Part shown: positions 1 through 5,789 of the stretch, in pieces
Layout: each line of letters opens with the position of its first letter
Numbering within the stretch: position 1 is the stretch's first letter
Assembly: GCA_947174155.1 (NCBI GenBank)
Contig: CAMWHX010000026.1
Location: 1-9,584 of the forward strand
Source: an uncultured Porphyromonadaceae bacterium
Lineage (GTDB): Bacteria > Bacteroidota > Bacteroidia > Bacteroidales > Muribaculaceae
DNA: 9,584 bases
Direction: 5' to 3'
Made by a program: the position numbers and the translations under genes
Notes under the pieces: model-generated
Told to the model about the DNA's origin: nothing
The model's input: the letters and a program-made list of their open reading frames with translations, nothing else
The model's database searches: none

Positions 1-1
1 G

Positions 2-703
2 GAGCAGTGTGTCCCCGTGCAGCTCCCCTCCGGAGCCGTGCGTGACGCCCTCAACCTGGCCGTGCATCCCGAGAATCTCGGTCGTCTCGTCAGTCTCTAC
101 GGCACGACAGGCTCGAAATACTGCAGCGCCTACGGGGTGCGCAGCGTCAGTGACTACAACTGGGGTGAGGAGGGTAATGAACCGGATCCCGCCATGGTGG
201 CTCCCGAAGGCTCCCGCGAGGTCTGGAGTGCCATCCTGACCTCAGACATGCAGGGCTTCACCTTCGAAGGACAGCAGGCCGTAGACGCTACGACAAGCGT
301 TCCCTGGTCGCAGACCTCCAGCTACGGTTTCGTCGCCAGCGGACTTTACAACCGTGTCTCCTATGTCACGGATGCCTGGGCCGTATCGCCCGTCATCGAC
401 CTGGCCGGATACACCTCCCCCCGTCTGCTCGTCAATCAGGCAGCCAACTTCTTCAACAACGTCGAGACCTTCCTCGATATGACCGATATATGCGTGCGTG
501 AAGAGGGTGGCGAATGGCTTGAGATTCAGATTCCTCTCCCGCCGGCAGGCAACTCCTGGGTCTTCAGCGACTCCGGCTATATGGATCTGGACCTCTTCGC
601 CGGCAAGAAGATACAGATCGGCTTTAATTACATCTCGACCACTGCCGTCACCGGTTCGTGGGAGATCAAGAAAGTGACCGTCACCGGCGTGCGCGCCAAG
701 TGA
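2..703 (+). CDS. Exported protein with DUF6359-like tail and choice-of-anchor-J-like domain (3' end only)
   Basis: The open frame enters from the left edge, so the start, signal peptide and N-terminal domains are missing; 233 residues are visible. The first ~54 residues (PVQLPSGAVRDALNL, then YGTTGSKYCSAYGVRSV) resemble the second half of the DUF6359 modules in the next gene: a 'value in, residues to N-P-x-x-Y/L-G' stretch followed by an OB-like strand ending in a G-(I/V)-R-x-V pattern. Residues ~70-233 resemble the choice-of-anchor J / DUF5017 beta-sandwich: AWAVSPVIDLAGY, then a W-L-E-I-Q-I-P-L-P strand, then SGYMDLDLFAGKKIQIGFNY and a closing SWEIKKVTVTG. Such proteins in Bacteroidota are usually outer-membrane or cell-surface proteins. 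It lies 35 bp upstream of the next gene with no visible promoter or terminator between them, so co-transcription is likely. A GTG at 17 is in frame but is internal, not a start. The function is unknown; a surface binding role is inference. Confidence 0.8.
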   Translation, partial: EQCVPVQLPSGAVRDALNLAVHPENLGRLVSLYGTTGSKYCSAYGVRSVSDYNWGEEGNEPDPAMVAPEGSREVWSAILTSDMQGFTFEGQQAVDATTSVPWSQTSSYGFVASGLYNRVSYVTDAWAVSPVIDLAGYTSPRLLVNQAANFFNNVETFLDMTDICVREEGGEWLEIQIPLPPAGNSWVFSDSGYMDLDLFAGKKIQIGFNYISTTAVTGSWEIKKVTVTGVRAK

Positions 704-738
704 GCGGGAACATTAACCCCAACACAACAACCCACACA

Positions 739-2436
739 ATGAAATTCACAGGAATACTGTATAGCGCGTTGGCCGCATTGGCGCTTGTCGGGACGACGGG
801 GTGTCAGAACTCCTTCGACGAGCCCGGACTGAGTGTCCCCGTGGCCACCATGCAGGCCAACACCTCCATCGCCGAGCTCAAGCAGGCCTTCATGAGCACC
901 AACGCCACCCTCTGTCCACTCAAGGACGAGGCCACGCAGGAGCACTACATCATCAAGGGACGCGTGATATCATCGGATGCCACCGGCAACATCTACCAGT
1001 CCCTCATGGTGCAGGATGAGACCGGCGCCATGCCGATCACCGTGCGCCGTGCCAGCCTCTACAACGAATACCACCTCGGGCAGGAGGTGGTGATCGACGT
1101 CACCGGCCTCTGGATCGGCCGCTACAATAACCTCATGCAGCTCGGCTGGCTCGGAGAGCCCTATGACGGTGTCGATCAGCTGACCTTCATGTCGTTTGCC
1201 GAATTTCAGGCACACACCCAGCTCAACGGCAACCCCTCGGTCGATACCAAATATGTCGGTCTCAACACGACCTATCCCGAAGACCGTATGTATTGCATCT
1301 CGCTTGATATCGATCAGGTGGCCGATATAGCCGCCCTCTCCGAGGAGTGCGTGATGCTGCAGGGACAGCTGGTAGAGTTCAGCAACGTCCGCTTCATCGA
1401 TGGCGGTGAAGAGATCTACGCTCCCTATCAGGAGACCGTCAACCGCTACATCGTCGGCGAGGGCTCGGCCAAGCAGATCGTGGTGCGCAACTCCGGCTAC
1501 TCCACCTTCTACAATGACAAACTCCCCGCCGGCACCGGACGCGTGCGCGGTATCCTCTCCTGGTATGGCGACGGAGCCGCCAACTCCTCCCAGCCCAATG
1601 TGGTCCAGGGATGGCAGCTGCTGTTGCGCTCCCTTGACGACGTCATCTTTGACAACAAGGGTTCCCGCGATACTCCCTATACCATCTCTGAGGTGCTCGC
1701 CTTCGAAAACAACGGGATCTCCGGTTGGGCAGAGGGTTACATCGTAGGTGCTCTCGACATCAACGGCAAATATGTGTTTGGCGCCAACGGCGACATTCAC
1801 ATCAACAACCTTCTCTTGGCCTCACAGCCCGACATTACCGATCCCAATCTCTGCGCAGTGCTTCAACTTCCCACCGGAAGTCAGCTTCAAGAATATGGCA
1901 ATCTGCTCGACAATCCCGGCAACCTGCGCAAGCAGATCAAGGTCTGGGGCCGCTTCGCTGAGTATGGCACAGCCGGTCTCCCGGGTATACTCGACAACCC
2001 CGGCACAGGATCGTGGTTTGAGATCGATGGTGTCGTGATTCCCGGCTTTACCGGGCAGGGTGCCGGTATCCTCAGCGATCCCTACACCGTGGAATACGTC
2101 CTCACCAACTACGAGCAGGGTCAGTCAGGTGTCTGGACAGCCGGCTATATCGTAGGCTATGTAGAGGGTGGCACATATGAGACCGGCGTCCGATTCGGTC
2201 TCCCCGACGCAGGCGCTGACTACAACAACGCCAATATCGTCATCGCCGCTACCCCCGACTGCACCGATCCCTCCAAGGCTATCCCGGTACGTCTTACCTC
2301 CGATGCCCGCAAGACACTCGGCCTGAAGAATGTGCCTGAAGTCTACGGCAAGAAACTTCTCGTCAAGGGTGGTCTCGAGCTCTATCTCGGACAGCCCGGT
2401 ATCCGTATGAGTGAATACCAACTCGACGGAGAATGA
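739..2436 (+). CDS. Surface lipoprotein with one DUF5689-like and two DUF6359-like OB-fold modules
   Basis: This is a 565-residue protein. I start it at ATG 739, not further upstream in frame, because MKFTGILYSALAALALVGTTGC is a lipoprotein signal peptide with the lipid-attachment cysteine at residue 22; upstream codons overlap the previous gene. After the cysteine the residues QNSFDEP give some acidity but no clear Bacteroidota surface-export motif. Residues ~43-305 look like DUF5689: IAELKQAF, then YIIKGRVISSD, SLMVQDETGAMPITV, and GQEVVIDVTGLWIGRYNN, the usual OB-like strand order. Two DUF6359-like repeats follow at ~311-430 and ~446-565. Each opens with (D/S)-x-P-Y-T-(I/V)-x-x-V-L and has GW/VW-x-(A/E)-G-Y-I-V-G, then D-I/C-T-D-P and a closing OB strand with G-x-P-G-I. 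These families are poorly characterised. OB folds often bind nucleic acid or sugars, so with three secreted nucleases downstream a nucleic-acid-binding role is attractive but unproven. Confidence 0.82.
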   Translation: MKFTGILYSALAALALVGTTGCQNSFDEPGLSVPVATMQANTSIAELKQAFMSTNATLCPLKDEATQEHYIIKGRVISSDATGNIYQSLMVQDETGAMPITVRRASLYNEYHLGQEVVIDVTGLWIGRYNNLMQLGWLGEPYDGVDQLTFMSFAEFQAHTQLNGNPSVDTKYVGLNTTYPEDRMYCISLDIDQVADIAALSEECVMLQGQLVEFSNVRFIDGGEEIYAPYQETVNRYIVGEGSAKQIVVRNSGYSTFYNDKLPAGTGRVRGILSWYGDGAANSSQPNVVQGWQLLLRSLDDVIFDNKGSRDTPYTISEVLAFENNGISGWAEGYIVGALDINGKYVFGANGDIHINNLLLASQPDITDPNLCAVLQLPTGSQLQEYGNLLDNPGNLRKQIKVWGRFAEYGTAGLPGILDNPGTGSWFEIDGVVIPGFTGQGAGILSDPYTVEYVLTNYEQGQSGVWTAGYIVGYVEGGTYETGVRFGLPDAGADYNNANIVIAATPDCTDPSKAIPVRLTSDARKTLGLKNVPEVYGKKLLVKGGLELYLGQPGIRMSEYQLDGE

Positions 2437-2444
2437 TATAACTA

Positions 2445-2478
2445 CCCCCTGCGGGAGGCTCCGGCCATCCCGCTGGGG
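2445..2478 (+). other. Imperfect hairpin after the lipoprotein gene
   Basis: GCGGGA (2451-2456) pairs with TCCCGC (2468-2473). An outer CCCC (2445-2448) can pair with GGGG (2475-2478) across a small internal loop. It starts 8 bp after the lipoprotein stop codon and is followed by AGAAAACCC rather than a T run, so it is not a standard intrinsic terminator. It could be a 3'-end stabiliser or attenuating structure between the lipoprotein gene and the nuclease genes. Confidence 0.45.
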
Positions 2479-2487
2479 AGAAAACCC

Positions 2488-2518
2488 GTCGCGGAGAGAT
2501 CGGAAGACTCTCCGCGAC
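2488..2518 (+). other. Perfect 11-bp hairpin upstream of the nuclease genes
   Basis: GTCGCGGAGAG (2488-2498) is the exact reverse complement of CTCTCCGCGAC (2508-2518), with a 9-nt loop. It ends 20 bp before the first nuclease start codon. No T tract follows, so it is either a weak or factor-dependent terminator, or a transcript-stability or translation-control structure. I saw no TTTG / TAnnTTTG promoter pair in 2437-2538, which favours read-through from upstream with the hairpin adjusting relative expression. Confidence 0.6.
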
Positions 2519-2538
2519 ACCATCAATCGAGAATACAG

Positions 2539-4257
2539 ATGAGCAATATACGACTGATTACCCTGACAATAGCAGCAGCGGGTGCGTTGTCGGCCATGGC
2601 TGACTACACCCCCGGCTACTACGACCGTATGGACGGCCGCTCCAAAGCGCAGCTCAAAGCTGCCGCCAAGGAGTGTGTCTCGCGCCACACCACGTTGGAA
2701 TACTATTCACTTCCTAACTACTGGATATATACCGATGTCTATCCCGAACTTTACAACGGACAGCGACGGTGGTGGGAGATGTATAGCGACAATATCTATC
2801 TGATACGCAACGGTCAGAGTGGTACCTCCGCTTTCTCGGCCAACAAGATGCAGCGCGAGCACTCCGTGCCCAAGTCCTGGTGGAAGCGCAACGGTGATGT
2901 GGAGTATACCCCCGCATATTCCGATATGTGGAACCTCTATCCCTCCGACGGCCCAGCCAACCAGGCCAAACTCAACTACCCCCTGGGAGAGGTGCGTGAG
3001 GGATATGCCACCTACGACAACGGTGTGACCCGTGTCGGCACCCCGGTCAGCGGCCAGGGCGGAGGATCAAGTCAGGTCTTCGAGCCGGATGATGAATACA
3101 AGGGTGACTTCGCACGCTCCTTCTTCTATATGGCTACAGTCTATGATGACCTTCCGTGGTGTATCAACTATATGTTTAACGCCTCCGATCCGTGGCCCAC
3201 ACTACGCTCATGGGCAGTCGATATGCTCTTGCAGTGGGCCCGCATGGATCCGGTGTCGCAGAAGGAGATAGACCGCAACGACGGTGTCGAGCGTCAGCAG
3301 GGCAACCGCAACCCCTTCATCGACTTTCCCGAACTCGCCGAATACATCTGGGGCACGCGCACCTCGGAGACCTTCTACATCTCCGAGCAGGGTGGTCATA
3401 TTACACCCCCCATAACCGGAGACCCCGAGATCACCGAGCCGGTGCGCGGTGAAGCTCTCGACTTCGGTCAGGCTGCCGTGGGTAATCCCGTGCATGCCTC
3501 CCTGCGCATTCGGGGCAATAACCTGACCTCGGCGCTCTCTATCCTTGTGACGGGAAATGACCGCTCACTCTTCGTGCCCGCAGTCAGGAGTATCAGCCCC
3601 TCCGCTATCAACGGCGTCAGTGAGTATCTCCTCGATATCACCTATACCCCCGAGACCGAGGGGATACATACCGCCACGCTCGCACTCTATGACGGCGGAC
3701 TCCCGGAGGGTACGAATATCACGGTAACACTGCGCGGCGAGGGCTGTCCTGTGCCGACCCTGACACGACTCACTGCGCTGCCCGCCACGGAGGTGACCGA
3801 GACCGGCTACCGTGCCAACTGGGGAAGCGCTCCCGAGATCGTCGACTATTACGTGGTCAACCGTGTGCGATATCTCGAAGATGGCAGTGAGAGTGAGATG
3901 ATCGAGGCAGACACAAACTCCCTCCTCCTCACGGGTCGCTCCGCCGACGTCACTGAGAGTTACAGTGTGAGCAGCGTGCGCCTCGGCTTCATGTCGGAGA
4001 GTTCCAACACCATAACCGTCCTGGCAGACAGCGGCGTGGAGGGTGTCGACACTCACCCCATGAGCATCGCGGCGGATCCTGACGGCTTTACGGTGGTCGA
4101 TGCTCCGGAGGGTGCTGAGGTCTGCGTCCTGAATATGGCCGGGATGTGTGTGTTGCACACACGCGTAGCGACCGGAGAACATTTCTCGCTCCCGTCAGGG
4201 ATCTACGCCATCCGCTCCATCTCGCTACCCCGGACGGTCAAAATAGCGGTCTTCTGA
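2539..4257 (+). CDS. Secreted endonuclease I family protein, copy 1 (ASH-like and Fn3-like C-terminal domains)
   Basis: This 572-residue protein would cut DNA, and perhaps RNA, outside the cytoplasm, as known EndA/Vvn-type enzymes (PF04231) do with Mg2+. A signal peptide ends near SAMA|D (residue 21/22). The nuclease core spans ~22-275. It opens with PGYYD, then R-E-H-S-V-P-K-S-W-W at 106-115; E107 and H108 match the Vvn metal-ligand Glu79 and general-base His80. DMWNLYPSD at 129-137 puts N132 at the Vvn Asn127 metal-ligand position. EYKGDFAR at 186-193 and GNRNPFID at 255-262 are further family motifs. All key residues look intact. Residues ~302-402 (ALDFGQAAVGN onwards) resemble an ASH/choice-of-anchor-D beta-sandwich, and ~405-495 a fibronectin III domain (TGYRANWG). 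The end (~523-572: VCVLNMAGMCVL, LPSGIYAIR, KIAVF) resembles a type IX sorting tail. It is the first of three tandem paralogues and lies 32 bp before the next. Confidence 0.9.
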   Translation: MSNIRLITLTIAAAGALSAMADYTPGYYDRMDGRSKAQLKAAAKECVSRHTTLEYYSLPNYWIYTDVYPELYNGQRRWWEMYSDNIYLIRNGQSGTSAFSANKMQREHSVPKSWWKRNGDVEYTPAYSDMWNLYPSDGPANQAKLNYPLGEVREGYATYDNGVTRVGTPVSGQGGGSSQVFEPDDEYKGDFARSFFYMATVYDDLPWCINYMFNASDPWPTLRSWAVDMLLQWARMDPVSQKEIDRNDGVERQQGNRNPFIDFPELAEYIWGTRTSETFYISEQGGHITPPITGDPEITEPVRGEALDFGQAAVGNPVHASLRIRGNNLTSALSILVTGNDRSLFVPAVRSISPSAINGVSEYLLDITYTPETEGIHTATLALYDGGLPEGTNITVTLRGEGCPVPTLTRLTALPATEVTETGYRANWGSAPEIVDYYVVNRVRYLEDGSESEMIEADTNSLLLTGRSADVTESYSVSSVRLGFMSESSNTITVLADSGVEGVDTHPMSIAADPDGFTVVDAPEGAEVCVLNMAGMCVLHTRVATGEHFSLPSGIYAIRSISLPRTVKIAVF

Positions 4258-4289
4258 GGAAGTTAGAATCGAAAATTCAAAAATCAGAT

Positions 4290-5789
4290 ATGAAGATTAA
4301 AGACACGATGGCGGCCATGCTGATGCTGGTCGCCCTGACGGCGGGAGCCGCCGCGCCCGAGGGTTACTATGACAGCCTGGTGGGCAAAAAGAAGGAGGCT
4401 CTCAAAAAGGCCGCCAAAGCCGTGGTGCGTAGCCACACTGCCGTCTCATATGGCAACAGCACTTGGGACGCATTCGAGTCGACCGACACCCGTATGGTCG
4501 GCGGCAAACTTACTTGGTGGGATATGTACAGCCCCGAGAATGTGGCTGTATCCTCGGGTCATCCCGGCATGAATATCGAGCACTCCGTCCCCAATTCGTG
4601 GTGGGGAGGTTCGAAAAACGATGCCTACAAGGATCTATTCCATCTGAATCCCTCCGATACCGATGCCAACAGCTGGAAGTCCAATTACCCGCTGGGTGAG
4701 GTGGTCACGGTCCATGTCACAGGTAAGGGGGTGCGCTATGACAACGGAGTCTCAAAGGTCGGAAATCCCGCGTCGGGAGACTGTGGAGGCGCAAAGTTTG
4801 TCTATGAACCGGCTGACGAGTACAAGGGTGACTTCGCCCGCGCATACTTCTACATGTTTACCACCTACGACGATATCGCATGGCAGGCATCGTCAAGCGA
4901 CCGCAACTATATGTTTGACGGCACCTCCTGGCCCTCGCTGCGTCCCTGGGCCTACGAGATGCTCCTCGAATGGGCCAAAAACGACCCCGTGTCGCAGAAG
5001 GAGATAGACCGCAACGAAGCTATCTATAAGATACAGCACAACCGTAACCCCTTCATCGACCTCCCCGAGTTGGCCGAATATGTATGGGGCAACAAGACGG
5101 ATCAGCCCTTCACTCTTGACGGCACTCAGCTTCCCGATCCCGGTCCCGTCGATCCCGACCCGACACCCGGTCCTATAGATCCCGATCCCGTCGGAGCCGA
5201 GGGTGTGTGGAGTCCCGTGACCGCGCAGAGCCAGATAGCTGCCGGAACCGAATACGTGCTTGTGGCTACCAACTCCCTCGTGGCCATGGACTACACTTGC
5301 GCCGGCAAGTATATGAACAATACTGCTGAGGTGACCCTCTCCGGCGGTGTCATCGAGGTGCTTCCCCACGGCACGGCCATCCTGACTCTCGATGATGCAG
5401 GCGCCGGTCGCTGGCATATCATCGTGCATGACACCGACGGCAAGCAACTCGGCTACCTGACAAGCTCGGCCGCCAAGAATGTCACGGTAAGCGCTACTCC
5501 CGGCGCCTCCGTAGAGATTGAGGCCGGAGCTGACGCTACCGTCATCTACTACGGCACGCAGCAGGGCAAGCTCCTCTACAATGCCGCCGCTCCCCGCTTC
5601 ACTACCTACACCTCCAACCAGGAGAGTGTCCGCCTCTTCCGTCGCAATGCCTCTACAAGTGTGGCCGGCGTGACGATCGCCGATGAAGCCGACGAGGCAG
5701 TGTATGACCTCTTCGGGCGTCGTGTAGACGGTAAGGATCTCCGTCCCGGCATCTATGTGCGTGCAGGGCATAAAATCATAGTAAGATGA
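4290..5789 (+). CDS. Secreted endonuclease I family protein, copy 2 (DP-rich linker and YN-PRF-TYTS C-terminal domain)
   Basis: This 499-residue protein starts at ATG 4290. The frame is open further upstream, but that stretch overlaps the previous gene, and only MKIKDTMAAMLMLVALTAGA gives a signal peptide; ATG 4308 is a less likely alternative. The nuclease core is ~23-268. It opens with EGYYDSL, then NIEHSVPNSWWGG at 95-107 with E97 and H98 as the expected metal ligand and general base. DLFHLNPSD at 115-123 has H118 where copy 1 has the metal-ligand Asn; His at this place occurs in some family members, as I recall. EYKGDFAR lies at 177-184 and HNRNPFID at 250-257. A Pro/Asp-rich linker (~282-300) leads to a domain (~305-452) with LGYLTSSAAK and LLYNAAAPRFTTYTS, which is homologous to the end of copy 3 and which I cannot name. 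The tail VYDLFGRRV ... PGIYV ... KIIVR (471-499) resembles a type IX sorting signal. Its stop codon overlaps the start of copy 3. Confidence 0.9.
   Translation: MKIKDTMAAMLMLVALTAGAAAPEGYYDSLVGKKKEALKKAAKAVVRSHTAVSYGNSTWDAFESTDTRMVGGKLTWWDMYSPENVAVSSGHPGMNIEHSVPNSWWGGSKNDAYKDLFHLNPSDTDANSWKSNYPLGEVVTVHVTGKGVRYDNGVSKVGNPASGDCGGAKFVYEPADEYKGDFARAYFYMFTTYDDIAWQASSSDRNYMFDGTSWPSLRPWAYEMLLEWAKNDPVSQKEIDRNEAIYKIQHNRNPFIDLPELAEYVWGNKTDQPFTLDGTQLPDPGPVDPDPTPGPIDPDPVGAEGVWSPVTAQSQIAAGTEYVLVATNSLVAMDYTCAGKYMNNTAEVTLSGGVIEVLPHGTAILTLDDAGAGRWHIIVHDTDGKQLGYLTSSAAKNVTVSATPGASVEIEAGADATVIYYGTQQGKLLYNAAAPRFTTYTSNQESVRLFRRNASTSVAGVTIADEADEAVYDLFGRRVDGKDLRPGIYVRAGHKIIVR
5133..5189 (+). repeat. Imperfect GATCCCG-type repeat encoding a Pro/Asp linker
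   Basis: Repeated GATCCCG/GACCCG units within nuclease copy 2 encode a PDPGPVDPDP-like linker (residues ~282-300). It is a flexible, extended spacer between the nuclease core and the C-terminal domain. Such repeats can vary in length by slippage. Confidence 0.7.

Noticed and set aside
658..738. Upstream in-frame start for the lipoprotein
   Set aside because: It would overlap the previous gene and bury the lipoprotein signal peptide behind 27 residues of basic, unstructured sequence.
970..1800. Long open frame on the minus strand (276 codons), and similar ones at 4893-5771, 6137-6997, 7675-8592 and 8776-9576
   Set aside because: Each lies wholly or almost wholly opposite a well-supported gene, has no recognisable domains, and is explained by GC-rich third-position codon bias.
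4146..4289. Upstream in-frame start for nuclease copy 2
   Set aside because: It overlaps the end of copy 1 and would place 48 residues before an evident signal peptide.
5133..5189. Short tandem repeat as a possible CRISPR or phase-variation tract
   Set aside because: The units are imperfect, in frame, and encode a typical Pro/Asp linker; there are no spacers or homopolymer runs.
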